A stretch of DNA of 64,000 bases from Exiguobacterium profundum. Its GTDB lineage: Bacteria > Bacillota > Bacilli > Exiguobacteriales > Exiguobacteriaceae. Below the pieces are notes generated by a model. That model made no database searches, was not told where the DNA came from, and saw nothing but the letters and a program-made list of their open reading frames with translations. The position numbers were made by a program, and so were the translations under genes. The DNA is taken from the NCBI RefSeq assembly GCF_001909285.1, contig NZ_MRSV01000001.1, forward strand, positions 763,331-827,330, in the 5' to 3' direction. Below are positions 19,514-28,406 of this stretch, piece after piece (position 1 is the stretch's first letter; each line of letters begins with the position of its first letter).

Positions 19514-20356
19514 ATGAAAGAACGACATTCGATTTATCTTGGATATGGATTAGGGCTTGTCGCGCTCAGTCTGTTGCCGTTCGTCGTCTTGCCTTCCCTT
19601 TTATTGCCGTATCAACTTGGCTGGACAGGTGTTGTTTTACTCGCCCTCTCGGTCGGGTTACTTCGGGCGATTCGGGACGGCTCGAACGTCATCCTAAAGC
19701 AGATGTGGAAGATCACGTTCTCTCTCTTCTTGATTTTCGTTCTCGTCTATTATGTTTCATTCGGACTCATCCTTTATGACACATACGGATTGGATCGTTT
19801 ACTAGAACAATATGAACGACAGGCGGTCTGGGTGTTTGCAGCATTTAGCTTTTTACAACCTATTGCGTTACCCGTTCCGGAAGCGGTCAGCGTGCCGATT
19901 GGGAGTGTCGCGCTCGGACCGTTTCGTGCCGCTTTGGTCGGAAGCGTTGCGACGACACTTGGAATCTTTGTCATGTATGGACTGGCCCGATTTGGTCGAG
20001 GGCGCATGATTCGTTGGGTCGATGAAGAAAAACTGAAGACGTACGATCGATATGTCGATCGATACGGTCTTGGTGTCTTGCTCGTCTTATTTATCATTCC
20101 GATTTTACCTGACGAGGTCATCTGTCTCGCTGCGGGGTTTAGTCGTGTACCGTTTCTGCGCTTTGCGGGTATCGCGTTCGGGGCAAAACTCGTCACGTCG
20201 TTCGGACTTGCTTATTCTGTCTCGATTGGACAATTGTTTATGACCGATTCGAGTCCAATCGCAATCGCTTCTGTCATGGCAAGTGTGATTGTCTTGATTC
20301 TTGCGTTCATTTGGCACAAACAAAAAAAAGGAGATTCGAACGGGACACAAGAATAA
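19514..20356 (+). CDS. TVP38/TMEM64 (DedA-superfamily, VTT domain) membrane protein
   Basis: 280 residues with six or more membrane segments. The VTT domain spans about residues 110-235: PVPEAVSVPIGSVALGPFRAALVGS, a re-entrant GSVATTLGIF loop, and FIIPILPDEVICLAAGFSRVPFLRF. DedA/TVP38 proteins include undecaprenyl-phosphate and phospholipid scramblase-like transporters; the exact lipid here is unknown. The ATG at 19514 follows GGGGAGAGGGTGAGGG. A GNAT gene starts 31 bp after the stop, so they may be co-transcribed. Confidence 0.82.
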   Translation: MKERHSIYLGYGLGLVALSLLPFVVLPSLLLPYQLGWTGVVLLALSVGLLRAIRDGSNVILKQMWKITFSLFLIFVLVYYVSFGLILYDTYGLDRLLEQYERQAVWVFAAFSFLQPIALPVPEAVSVPIGSVALGPFRAALVGSVATTLGIFVMYGLARFGRGRMIRWVDEEKLKTYDRYVDRYGLGVLLVLFIIPILPDEVICLAAGFSRVPFLRFAGIAFGAKLVTSFGLAYSVSIGQLFMTDSSPIAIASVMASVIVLILAFIWHKQKKGDSNGTQE

Positions 20357-20387
20357 GGTAAGGACGATTTATAGAGAGGAAGACAAC

Positions 20388-20936
20388 ATGCGACAAGATC
20401 AAGAAGTGGTCATTCGACCGATTGAAGAACAGGATCTATCACGACTCTGGGAATTGATTTATCGAGATGCGGTACCGGAATGGAAACAGTGGGACGCGCC
20501 TTACTTCGAACACAAGTCAATGTCTTACGAAGAGTTTCAGCAAATCGAGCGATCGTTCATCAAAAAAGAAGACATGTGGGTCATTGAGGTCAGTGGAACG
20601 GTATATGGCACGGTTTCCTATTATTTCGAAGATGCCGGACGAGAGTGGCTCGAGATGGGCATCATCTTGCATCAATCCGACCGCTGGAATCGAGGTGTCG
20701 GGACGCGTGCCCTTCGTCTATGGACGAAACATTTGTTTGAAACGTTACCGGTCGTCCGCGTGGGATTGACGACATGGTCAGGGAACGAGCGAATGATGCG
20801 GGTCGCTGAAAAAGTAGGGATGCAGCTTGAAGGTCGAATTCGTCAAGTGCGTGTCGTGAACGCGAAACGCTACGATTCGATTCGGATGGGCATGTTACGC
20901 GAAGAATGGATGAAAACAGGTACGCCGTCTATTTAA
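20388..20936 (+). CDS. RimJ/RimL-type GNAT acetyltransferase
   Basis: 182 residues from the ATG at 20388 (GAGAGGAAG upstream); the longer frame to 20301 runs inside the preceding gene. Typical RimJ/RimL layout: VVIRPIEEQDLSRLWEL, GIILHQSDRWNRGVGTRALRLW for acetyl-CoA, and VRVGLTTWSGNERMMRVAEKVGMQLEGRIR. The target amine is unknown. Its stop codon lies in the loop of its own terminator. Confidence 0.84.
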   Translation: MRQDQEVVIRPIEEQDLSRLWELIYRDAVPEWKQWDAPYFEHKSMSYEEFQQIERSFIKKEDMWVIEVSGTVYGTVSYYFEDAGREWLEMGIILHQSDRWNRGVGTRALRLWTKHLFETLPVVRVGLTTWSGNERMMRVAEKVGMQLEGRIRQVRVVNAKRYDSIRMGMLREEWMKTGTPSI

Positions 20937-20954
20937 AGACGACGTACCTGTTTT
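20913..20954 (+). terminator. Terminator overlapping the acetyltransferase stop codon
   Basis: AAAACAGGTACG(C)CGTCT pairs with AGACG(A)CGTACCTGTTTT; the loop holds the TAA stop at 20934-20936. A translating ribosome at the stop would cover the stem. Confidence 0.75.
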
Positions 20955-21050
20955 GTATGATTTTGTATATATTTGTCGCCATATTGACGATTTCATTCGT
21001 GAAGAGTTTGCTACAATCGAATCGATTGAATTAAATAGGAGAGAATAAGA

Positions 21051-22379
21051 ATGAAACGACACATGTTAGTTATTGTGATGTTATTGATTGGGATGGGCAC
21101 ATGGTATTACATCGCGGGAGCCGCCCCGACGATTAAAAAAGTTCCGACACCATCCTTTACCGGACAATACCCCGGGTTACACTTAACGGTAGAGAGTGAA
21201 CAAGCGAAAAGATATACGACATCAATCTCTGTTCCGAGAACGGATTATGAAATGCTAAACGAGGAGCTGGATGCATTCATTTTAGAAAAGAAAGAAGCAT
21301 TTCAACACAACCTCACCCCTAGTCACGGTCAAACGGGTCACTTAAATATTCAGACCGATACATATCAAACGAATCAGACTGAATACACGCTAGTCGTTCA
21401 TACTTATGCATTCACTGGTGGTGCGAATGGTCAAACCACTGTCGACGTATTTCGGATGAACCTTTCGGACGGAACGTTCGTTGAATGGGATGATGTCTTA
21501 CGTGATGACCAACATGCATTAGAATGGTTCAAGCATAGCGTCATCACACAATTACAACATCAAGAATACGTATTTGAGGATCAGTTACGTGAAGCGATTA
21601 AACACCCTAAATCGACGAAGTGGATACTGACGTCCTCTGGTCTAGATGTCATATTTGACGAGTATGAAGTGGCGGCGGGAGCGGCAGGTGTGGTAGAAGT
21701 TCACATTCCGATGAAGGAAGTTGAGCCGTTTTTGTTATCCGAATTAGATACGCCCACTGCACAAGAAGATTCTCCAATCATGAGTCCCTCAAATAAGCCG
21801 CTTGAACCCAATGGGAAATATGTTGCACTGACGTTCGATGATGGACCCCATCCGATTGTGACACCTCACATTCTTGAGACACTTGAGAAATACCAAGCGC
21901 GTGCTACGTTCTTTATGTTAGGGAGTCAGATGGAATTCTATCCTGATGTAGCGAGACAAGTAGCGTTGTCAGGTCATGAGCTAGCAAATCATACTGAACA
22001 TCACCCGGATTTGACACAATTGTCTGAGAAGGGAGTCAAAGAGGAACTCGAACAGGTTGATGAACGAATTGAGAGGCTTACGGGACAACGCCCATCATTG
22101 GTTCGTCCACCATACGGGGCTAAAAATGAAATGATTGAGCAGATCATTCAGACAAAGGAGCAGACCCTTGCACTATGGACGGTCGATTCTCTTGATTGGA
22201 GTCACCGTAATGCCGATCAAATGTATCGCTTGATTATGGACAATGTCCATCCAAGTGCTGTTGTCTTGATGCATGATATTCATGAGTCCACAGCTGAAGG
22301 GTTGCCGAAAGTTCTCGATGCGCTGAAACGTGAAGGGTACACGTTTGTGACGATGAGTGAGCTCTTGACGTTGAAATAA
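21051..22379 (+). CDS. PdaC-like polysaccharide deacetylase, membrane-anchored
   Basis: 442 residues. An N-terminal membrane anchor (about 4-22) leads to a DUF4163/DUF3298-like extracellular region (about 45-225, with VVHTYAFTGGANGQTTVDVF) and then a NodB domain (about 255-440). NodB motifs are ALTFDDGPHP, HELANHTEHHP (metal His pair), RPPYGAKN, WTVDSLDW and LMHDIHES. This two-part layout is that of B. subtilis PdaC, which removes acetyl groups from peptidoglycan N-acetylmuramic acid and helps lysozyme resistance. The gene stands alone between terminators. Confidence 0.85.
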   Translation: MKRHMLVIVMLLIGMGTWYYIAGAAPTIKKVPTPSFTGQYPGLHLTVESEQAKRYTTSISVPRTDYEMLNEELDAFILEKKEAFQHNLTPSHGQTGHLNIQTDTYQTNQTEYTLVVHTYAFTGGANGQTTVDVFRMNLSDGTFVEWDDVLRDDQHALEWFKHSVITQLQHQEYVFEDQLREAIKHPKSTKWILTSSGLDVIFDEYEVAAGAAGVVEVHIPMKEVEPFLLSELDTPTAQEDSPIMSPSNKPLEPNGKYVALTFDDGPHPIVTPHILETLEKYQARATFFMLGSQMEFYPDVARQVALSGHELANHTEHHPDLTQLSEKGVKEELEQVDERIERLTGQRPSLVRPPYGAKNEMIEQIIQTKEQTLALWTVDSLDWSHRNADQMYRLIMDNVHPSAVVLMHDIHESTAEGLPKVLDALKREGYTFVTMSELLTLK

Positions 22380-22421
22380 AAAAATGAACCCGCCGTGATA
22401 AACGGCAGGTTCATTTTTTTA
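22379..22421 (+). terminator. Bidirectional terminator
   Basis: AAAATGAACC(C)GCCGT pairs with ACGGC(A)GGTTCATTTT, with A and T tracts on either side, between the converging deacetylase and flavin oxidoreductase genes. Confidence 0.88.
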
Positions 22422-23534
22422 TTTCACTTCTTGATCTTTAATTGGGAACCAACCGGCACGTGTCGTGATGGCGTTCCATAGCGGAGCTGGGACAGCGAGT
22501 TCGGCTTGTTTGTTCAAGTCGAGTTCTGTCTCGATCTCGTCTTCGCGGTCCGATTCCACTTTTTCCAGCCATTGTGGATCGATGATCAGTTCGCGACCGA
22601 GTGCGGCAAAATCGACGACGTCGAGTGCGTCTTCCACTTGGGCCGGACGTTGGAGTTGCCCGACTCCGATGAGTGGGATGTCACCATTGATTCGATTGGC
22701 GATGCGGTCTATCGAACGCTCCGTGACATTCTCGTCACGCATGGAAGCTGTATTGAAGTTCCAGAGAGAAGCGTGAATATAATCAACGCCCTCTTCTAAA
22801 ATCATATCGAGTAACACATCCGTGTCGTCGAGTGTGATTCCTGGCTCTTCGATTTCTTCCGGTGAGAAACGATAGCCGACTAAGAAGTCTTCTGCATCTG
22901 CAGCTGCTTCTTTCACACGACGAATGACTTCGCGTGGGAACGTCAAACGTCCATGAACATCACCGCCGAAGCGATCTTCACGGCGATTTGAGTGCGGTGA
23001 GAAGAATTGTTGAATCAAGTAGGTGTTCGCTCCGTGAATCTCGACGCCATCAAACCCGGCTTCGATGGCCCGACGCGTCGCTTCACCGAACGCCTCGATA
23101 ATGGCTTCGACCTCTGATGTCTCGAGGGCACGTGGTGTGACGGCGCCTTCTCGGACAGGCGCGACAGCACTTGCACTGACAGGTTGTTCGTTCGGGACGA
23201 GTTCAGGTGGTGACATCCGTCCAGCGTGGAAAATTTGAAGGATGGCTTTTGCACCTTCCGCTTTTAAACTTTCCGCCAATTGACGGAGACCCGGGATGAA
23301 TTTGTCGTCATTGACCCCGAATGCGTTCGGGAAACCTTTCCCGTCTTCTGTCACGTACGCGCATGCTGTAATCGCAAGCCCGACGTTTTGCGCCCGTTTC
23401 CGATAGTAGGCGAGCTCATGCTCGGATACTTCGCCCGTTGGTTCTGATGAGTAATGTGTCATCGGAGCCAAGACGAGTCGGTTCGGTACTTCGACGCCAT
23501 TTTTGAATTGAAAAGGTTGTAACATACGTTTCAT
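22419..23534 (-). CDS. Old Yellow Enzyme family NADH:flavin oxidoreductase
   Basis: 371 residues, FMN-dependent (beta/alpha)8 barrel. Motifs: VPNRLVLAPMTHYSS at the start; GFDGVEIHGANTYLIQQFFSPHSNRREDRFGG, whose HGAN carries the substrate-binding His/Asn pair; and a C-terminal ALGRELIIDPQW phosphate-binding region. Members reduce activated C=C bonds or related electrophiles; the physiological substrate is not predictable. Closest in character to B. subtilis YqiG. Single gene, GAAGGAGGA before the start; its promoter region is shared back-to-back with glpD. Confidence 0.88.
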   Translation of the reverse strand: MKRMLQPFQFKNGVEVPNRLVLAPMTHYSSEPTGEVSEHELAYYRKRAQNVGLAITACAYVTEDGKGFPNAFGVNDDKFIPGLRQLAESLKAEGAKAILQIFHAGRMSPPELVPNEQPVSASAVAPVREGAVTPRALETSEVEAIIEAFGEATRRAIEAGFDGVEIHGANTYLIQQFFSPHSNRREDRFGGDVHGRLTFPREVIRRVKEAAADAEDFLVGYRFSPEEIEEPGITLDDTDVLLDMILEEGVDYIHASLWNFNTASMRDENVTERSIDRIANRINGDIPLIGVGQLQRPAQVEDALDVVDFAALGRELIIDPQWLEKVESDREDEIETELDLNKQAELAVPAPLWNAITTRAGWFPIKDQEVK

Positions 23535-23624
23535 CTGAAATCCTCCTTCAACATGATACCTTGAAGTCTAAGCTTCTCGACTCAAAAATGCGAGTCGGAT
23601 GCTTGTGAATGAACACATTACAGA

Positions 23625-23757
23625 TTGCGCAAGCGTAAGAGATGATTGAACTGAAAAGAATAGGGTATAATACAGGAGAAAAGTTGATATTCGGTTCGAG
23701 ACAATAGAGAGACCACAACAGAAGGGGGAAGCCTTGTTTTTGTTGTGTTTTCTTTTT
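23625..23757 (+). promoter_or_regulatory. glpD promoter region and leader terminator (GlpP-type antitermination candidate)
   Basis: TATAAT at 23666-23671 is the -10; no good -35 at 17 bp is seen. Upstream TTGCGCAAGCGTAA (23625-23638) shares a GCGCAAGCGT core with the cre-like site before fba but is weak. In the leader CACAACA (23714-23720) pairs with TGTTGTG (23741-23747), with an inner AAGG/CCTT stem, followed by TTTTCTTTTTC. B. subtilis glpD has a leader terminator opened by GlpP with glycerol-3-phosphate; this looks the same. Confidence 0.6.
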
Positions 23758-23795
23758 CTATTCATTTTACCGTACTTACTATAGGAGGGAATAAG

Positions 23796-25454
23796 ATGGA
23801 AATCAGAAATTTCTCAGCGAAAGAACGAGCGAAACGATACGAACAACTGACAAGCGAACGTCATGACGTTCTTGTTGTCGGTGGAGGGATAACCGGAGCA
23901 GGGATTGCGCTCGATGCGTCGTCACGTGGGATGAAGACAGCGGTTCTCGAAATGCAAGACTTTGCGGCCGGGACGTCAAGCCGTTCGACGAAACTTGTTC
24001 ACGGGGGACTCCGCTATTTGAAACAATTTGAAGTGGCGCTCGTCGCAGAAGTCGGGAAAGAGCGTGCCATCGTGTATGAGAACGGTCCACATGTCACGAC
24101 ACCGGAACAGATGCTATTACCGATGCACAAGGGAGGCACGTTTGGTCCTTTCTCAACTTCAATCGGACTCATGGTGTATGACTTCCTTGCAGGCGTCAAA
24201 CGGGCAGAACGTCGCATGATGCTCAAACCGAATGAAGTCATCAAAAAAGCACCGCTCGTCAAAAAAGATGACTTAGTCGGTGGTGGATACTATGTCGAGT
24301 ATCGGACGGATGATGCACGATTGACAATCGAAGTGGCGAAAGAGGCCGCGAATCACGGCGCGCTTCTTATGAACTATGCCAAAGTGACCGGGCTGATTTA
24401 CGATAACGGCAAAGTGGCGGGGGTACACGTCGAAGACCAAATCGATGGGTCGACATATGACGTCTATGAAAAAAAAATCATCAATGCGACTGGTCCATGG
24501 GTCGATGAGTTACGGGAAGAAGAAAAAAAAAAAAAAGGCAAACAGCTTCGTTTGACGAAGGGAATTCACCTTGTCATCGATCAATCGAAATTCCCACTCA
24601 AACAGGCAATTTATTTCGACACACCAGACGGGCGCATGGTCTTTGCCATTCCACGCGGAAACAAAGCGTACGTCGGAACGACGGATACGTTCTTTGATAA
24701 AAACAAAGCGCATCCACGCATGACGACAGAGGACCGCGATTATATTTTGGATGCAATCCATTATATGTTCCCAGACGTTCATGTCACGGCAGATGATGTG
24801 GAATCAAGCTGGGCGGGTATTCGTCCGTTGATTTATGAGGAAGGAAAAGACCCTTCTGAAATTTCACGTAAGGACGAAATTTGGCAGTCAGACAGCGGCT
24901 TGATCACGATTGCCGGCGGTAAATTGACAGGGTATCGGAAGATGTCAGAAACGGTCGTCGACCTTGTCGCGAAATTATTAAAAGAAGAAGAGGGCGTCGT
25001 CTACTTGGCAAGCCGGACGAAGCATATGCCGATGTCAGGTGGTCACGTCGGCGGATCGAAAGGGTTCAAAGACTTCCTCGAGAAGAAAACGAAAGAACTT
25101 CAAAATCACGGTCTCGACGCGGGGCACGCGGAAGAACTCGTCCGTCTATACGGATCGAATATCGATCGTGTCATCGAGCGGATGGACTCGAACGCGTATG
25201 ACTTGCCAGAGGTCGTCTATGCACAGTTGATTTATGGCATCGAAGAAGAATCGGTCGTACGCGCCATCGACTTCTTGATTCGCCGGACCGGTGCGATGTT
25301 CTTTGATATCGATTTCGTCCGTCAACACAAAGAAGGTGTCCTTCGTTGCATGGCCGACGTCTTCAAATGGTCGGATGAGCGTTTGAAAGAAGAACGTGAA
25401 GAAGTAGAGAAGGAGATTGAAATCGCAGTTGTGCCTGTGACTGTCGAATCGTAA
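23796..25454 (+). CDS. glpD: Aerobic glycerol-3-phosphate dehydrogenase
   Basis: 552 residues from the ATG at 23796 (AGGAGG upstream). FAD enzyme that oxidises glycerol-3-phosphate to dihydroxyacetone phosphate and feeds electrons to quinone at the membrane. FAD motif DVLVVGGGITGAGIALDASSRG is seen near residue 25, TSSRSTKLVHGGLRYL follows, and the C-terminal DAO domain carries GGKLTGYRKMSE. An uninterrupted run of 14 A residues (24523-24536) encodes a Lys tract. glpF and glpK are not in the window. Confidence 0.95.
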   Translation: MEIRNFSAKERAKRYEQLTSERHDVLVVGGGITGAGIALDASSRGMKTAVLEMQDFAAGTSSRSTKLVHGGLRYLKQFEVALVAEVGKERAIVYENGPHVTTPEQMLLPMHKGGTFGPFSTSIGLMVYDFLAGVKRAERRMMLKPNEVIKKAPLVKKDDLVGGGYYVEYRTDDARLTIEVAKEAANHGALLMNYAKVTGLIYDNGKVAGVHVEDQIDGSTYDVYEKKIINATGPWVDELREEEKKKKGKQLRLTKGIHLVIDQSKFPLKQAIYFDTPDGRMVFAIPRGNKAYVGTTDTFFDKNKAHPRMTTEDRDYILDAIHYMFPDVHVTADDVESSWAGIRPLIYEEGKDPSEISRKDEIWQSDSGLITIAGGKLTGYRKMSETVVDLVAKLLKEEEGVVYLASRTKHMPMSGGHVGGSKGFKDFLEKKTKELQNHGLDAGHAEELVRLYGSNIDRVIERMDSNAYDLPEVVYAQLIYGIEEESVVRAIDFLIRRTGAMFFDIDFVRQHKEGVLRCMADVFKWSDERLKEEREEVEKEIEIAVVPVTVES

Positions 25455-25470
25455 TGCACTGCATTGCAGG

Positions 25471-25516
25471 AAAGGTTCATTCTAAATAGGATGAACCTTT
25501 TTTGTTTTTTTTTTTC
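25471..25516 (+). terminator. glpD terminator
   Basis: AAAGGTTCAT (25471-25480) pairs with ATGAACCTTT (25491-25500), followed by long T tracts. Confidence 0.9.
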
Positions 25517-25578
25517 ATCGATTCGGAATAACGGTATACCTCATAAGTAGTGATTCTTAGATTGAGGGAGAATTTTTT

Positions 25579-25938
25579 ATGAAACGAAATCTCGTTGCCA
25601 TCCTATTGATTGGCATTCTATTAGTAGTAGGTTGGCGTTATGTCGATCCCAATCGATTGTTAGCCGATGTCTATTATGTCAAAGTCCCAAGTGCAGAAGT
25701 GGCGACGCAAACCTCGGGGGGTTATCGCTATGATCTCATCGGGTACGACGAGAATGGAAAAAAACGTCCTCTGTCTATTGCCACCACTGGGTTGTTACCG
25801 GAAGGGAACTATCTGCGAGTATTTGTGAAAGAAGAAGATGCGGAAGTGACCGACTACGAGCAGGTGAATGTGCTAGACGTACCTGAACAGTTGAAGGAAG
25901 AACAGGAAGAAGAGAATTCCGAGCCATCGTTCCCTTGA
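25579..25938 (+). CDS. YxeA-family (DUF1093) secreted or membrane-anchored protein
   Basis: 119 residues. A hydrophobic N-terminal helix (about 5-20) is followed by the short beta-domain typical of DUF1093: DVYYVKVP, GYRYDLIGYDENGKKRPL and YLRVFVKEEDAEVTDYEQV. B. subtilis YxeA is the reference. It ends with an acidic Glu-rich tail. Function unknown; likely exported and tethered. Single gene before the spo0F-like gene. Confidence 0.75.
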   Translation: MKRNLVAILLIGILLVVGWRYVDPNRLLADVYYVKVPSAEVATQTSGGYRYDLIGYDENGKKRPLSIATTGLLPEGNYLRVFVKEEDAEVTDYEQVNVLDVPEQLKEEQEEENSEPSFP

Positions 25939-25973
25939 TTTCAAAAGATAGACGACGCGAAAAAGAGATGAGT

Positions 25974-26002
25974 TTGGTAAGGTTAAATTGTTTGAATATG
26001 GT
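25974..26002 (+). promoter_or_regulatory. Promoter of the spo0F-like gene
   Basis: TTGGTA (25974-25979) and TATGGT (25997-26002) with a 17-bp spacer, a good sigma-A type promoter 28 bp before the start codon. No sigma-H signature was evident. Confidence 0.6.
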
Positions 26003-26029
26003 AAACGATGAATGAAAGAAGGGACATGC

Positions 26030-26389
26030 ATGTCACGGATGTTAATAGCAGATGACCAGGACGGAATTCGTACGATGCTCGCGCAAGTGTTCACGAACAT
26101 GGGTGTAGACGTGGACACGGCGCAAGACGGCATCAGCGCCTGGGAATTTTTAGAGCGGGAGCAATATGATTTGGTATTGCTCGATATGAATATGCCTCGT
26201 ATGTTTGGACACGAAGTATTACGTCGCATGCGCGAGAAACAGTTAGACACACCCGTCATGATCATGACGGCATTTGGGGAAGAAACGGTGATTGAAGAAG
26301 TGCGTCGTCTCGGGATCACGGCACAATTTGAGAAGCCGTTTGATATTTATGGGATGATTGGAAAAGTGAAAGAAGTCTTGAAAATTTGA
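26030..26389 (+). CDS. spo0F: Spo0F-like single-domain response regulator
   Basis: 119 residues from the ATG at 26030; an earlier in-frame ATG (26012) overlaps the AAGAAGGG site. A lone receiver domain: acidic pair in LIADDQDGIR, phospho-acceptor Asp52 in LVLLDMNMP, Thr in VMIMTAFGEE and Lys in FEKPFDI. ADDQ-GIR, LLDM and KPFDI are hallmarks of Spo0F, the intermediate of the sporulation phosphorelay. It keeps its Bacillus position before fba. Since the sporulation genes of neighbouring conserved blocks are absent, it probably serves another phosphorelay. Confidence 0.85.
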   Translation: MSRMLIADDQDGIRTMLAQVFTNMGVDVDTAQDGISAWEFLEREQYDLVLLDMNMPRMFGHEVLRRMREKQLDTPVMIMTAFGEETVIEEVRRLGITAQFEKPFDIYGMIGKVKEVLKI

Positions 26390-26412
26390 CGTTTCGTCAC
26401 CAAGATGACATA

Positions 26413-26482
26413 TGTAAACGCTTGCGCTAAGCCATTTCTATGCCCGAATAGCATAGGCACATGTTTTACGGTGTGTTATAAT
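26413..26482 (+). promoter_or_regulatory. fba promoter with upstream cre-like site
   Basis: A TATAAT -10 (26477-26482) has a weak -35 (TAGGCA, 26454-26459) at 17 bp. TGTAAACGCTTGCGCTAA (26413-26430) lies about 25 bp before that -35; the 15 bases at 26412-26426 fit the cre consensus at 14 positions. Its upstream placement suggests activation rather than repression by CcpA. Confidence 0.6.
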
Positions 26483-26550
26483 GGGAACGAATTGCACGGG
26501 GGAACTTTTCCCAAACGTGTATAATAGCGAACAGACAGGAGGATGTCATT

Positions 26551-27405
26551 ATGCCATTAGTATCAATGACAGAAATGCTTAACAAAGCATTCGAAGGCAA
26601 GTATGCAGTCGGCCAATTCAACATCAACAACCTCGAGTGGACGCAAGCGATTCTTCGCGCTGCGGAAGACGAGAAATCACCAGTAATCCTCGGTGTATCA
26701 GAAGGTGCAGCGAAGTACATGGGTGGCTTCACGACAGTTGTCAAAATGGTTGAAGGTCTTATGCACGACTACAACATCACTGTTCCAGTTGCAATCCACC
26801 TTGACCACGGTTCTTCATTCGATAAGTGTAAAGCAGCGATCGACGCTGGTTTCACGTCAGTCATGATTGACGGTTCACACCACCCAATCGATGAAAACAT
26901 CGAAATGACGAAACAAGTTGTCGAGTACGCGCACGCTAAAGGTGCTTCTGTTGAGGCAGAAGTCGGTACAGTTGGCGGCGAAGAAGACGGCGTTGTTGGT
27001 GGCGTACAATACGCTGACCTCGATGAGTGTGTACGTGTTGTAAAAGAAGCGAAAGTGGATGCACTTGCTGCAGCACTCGGTTCTGTACACGGTGAATACC
27101 AAGGCGAGCCAAAACTTGGATTCAAAGAGATGGAAGAAATCGCGGAAGCGACTAAAACACCACTCGTTCTTCACGGCGGATCAGGAATTCCTGAGCAAAA
27201 AATAAAAAAAGCAATCGAGCTCGGCCACAGCAAAATCAACGTCAACACTGAGTGCCAACAAGAATGGACTCGTGCAGTACGTGAGAAAGTTGCTGCTGAT
27301 GCAAAAGTATATGACCCACGTAAAATTATCGGACCTGGTATCGAAGCGATTTATAACGTCGTTACTGGCAAGATGCGTGAGTTTGGTTCAAGCAACCAAG
27401 CTTAA
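26551..27405 (+). CDS. fba: Class II fructose-1,6-bisphosphate aldolase
   Basis: 284 residues, Zn-dependent aldolase of glycolysis and gluconeogenesis. Metal and substrate motifs: [14 protein letters not shown] (Zn His and catalytic Asp), [26 protein letters not shown], and LHGGSGIP with the second Zn His. Codon choice differs from neighbours in the way usual for highly expressed genes. Start ATG at 26551 follows ACAGGAGG. Neighbours tal and glpX belong to the same pathway area. A strong terminator follows the stop, so it is monocistronic or nearly so. Confidence 0.97.
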   Translation: MPLVSMTEMLNKAFEGKYAVGQFNINNLEWTQAILRAAEDEKSPVILGVSEGAAKYMGGFTTVVKMVEGLMHDYNITVPVAIHLDHGSSFDKCKAAIDAGFTSVMIDGSHHPIDENIEMTKQVVEYAHAKGASVEAEVGTVGGEEDGVVGGVQYADLDECVRVVKEAKVDALAAALGSVHGEYQGEPKLGFKEMEEIAEATKTPLVLHGGSGIPEQKIKKAIELGHSKINVNTECQQEWTRAVREKVAADAKVYDPRKIIGPGIEAIYNVVTGKMREFGSSNQA

Positions 27406-27416
27406 TCCTGTCCTGA

Positions 27417-27452
27417 AAGGCTGACTCTACAAAAGAGTCAGCCTTTTTTTGT
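27417..27452 (+). terminator. fba terminator
   Basis: AAGGCTGACTCT (27417-27428) pairs with AGAGTCAGCCTT (27434-27445) and runs into T tracts. Confidence 0.93.
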
Positions 27453-27501
27453 TTTTTTTGGGAACGTATACATATATGGTGAAAAAAAGGGGGGAGTCTT
27501 T

Positions 27502-28332
27502 GTGATTTATAACGAGCGACCGACAGAATTGTTTTGGCGAATCTTTTATGTATATGGAGCAGTCGTGTTGATTGGTCTTTCTTTAGCATTAGCCGCCGCC
27601 CCACTCATTTTAATTTATTATTATCCGGTACCTTGGCTTATTCCATTGTTAGTCTTAGTCGCCATCGGTGGGTTTGGGGTGTATTGGTTTACGAACACAT
27701 TCCGTCGTTTATTTTGGAAAGAACGGAATCACTCTAGATACGAAATGACCGCAACGAGCATCGAGGGTGTGACGTATCGGCATGAACCGGGCGAGTCGGT
27801 CGAGCAATCATTTCCAATCTCAGCGATTCGACAAATCGTCTTCTTCCCGGCGATTGTCCGAAAGACACAGCCGTCTCCGACGGTTCGGATTGGTCGGCCT
27901 ACGGTAGAGTACACTCCGATGCTATCGATTATGACAAAAGATGATGCCATGGAAATCTTGTTCGATCAACGTGATCTGGTTGCCTTTGATCAATGGATAA
28001 AATCTTTCCATGAGCAGGGAATTCCGCTATTTTACACACCAAAAGAATTGTATTGGATTGGTGCGAATATCTCGACACGACGTGAGCGATTTGAACGGTT
28101 GAGTCGTCCGGAAGAAATCGTTCCATTTGTCTACACCGGCGACCTTGTGGCAGATGAGCAGACGGCAGCAACGAATTGGATTGAAACCCACGGATTGGAA
28201 CGTTTGAAAGAAGGACCACACCAAGCATACTATGTGAAGCAAAGTAAAATTATGAAATGGTCATTTTTCGGTTTTCTTGCTGGGATTGGCCTTGTCGTAG
28301 GATCGATGCTTGCAATCGCATCGTTGACGTAA
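27502..28332 (+). CDS. Membrane protein with PH-like middle domain, unknown
   Basis: 276 residues from a GTG at 27502 preceded by AAAAAGGGGGGAG. Two hydrophobic helices near the N-terminus (about 15-65), a soluble middle of mixed strands ([40 protein letters not shown], in pieces) and a final helix (about 250-272). The middle resembles a bacterial PH-like domain, but this is a guess. It lies between fba and tal, where B. subtilis has no such gene. Product not recognised. Confidence 0.6.
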   Translation: MIYNERPTELFWRIFYVYGAVVLIGLSLALAAAPLILIYYYPVPWLIPLLVLVAIGGFGVYWFTNTFRRLFWKERNHSRYEMTATSIEGVTYRHEPGESVEQSFPISAIRQIVFFPAIVRKTQPSPTVRIGRPTVEYTPMLSIMTKDDAMEILFDQRDLVAFDQWIKSFHEQGIPLFYTPKELYWIGANISTRRERFERLSRPEEIVPFVYTGDLVADEQTAATNWIETHGLERLKEGPHQAYYVKQSKIMKWSFFGFLAGIGLVVGSMLAIASLT

Positions 28333-28406
28333 AGGGTATAGCAATTCGACATGACTTTCCTCATAATAGAGATTGTAAGCGATCACAAATTAAGGAGGAG
28401 ACACAT

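Noticed and set aside
23625-23638. cre site before glpD
   Set aside because: Four mismatches to the consensus; only a ten-base core shared with the fba site, so noted inside the leader entry rather than called.
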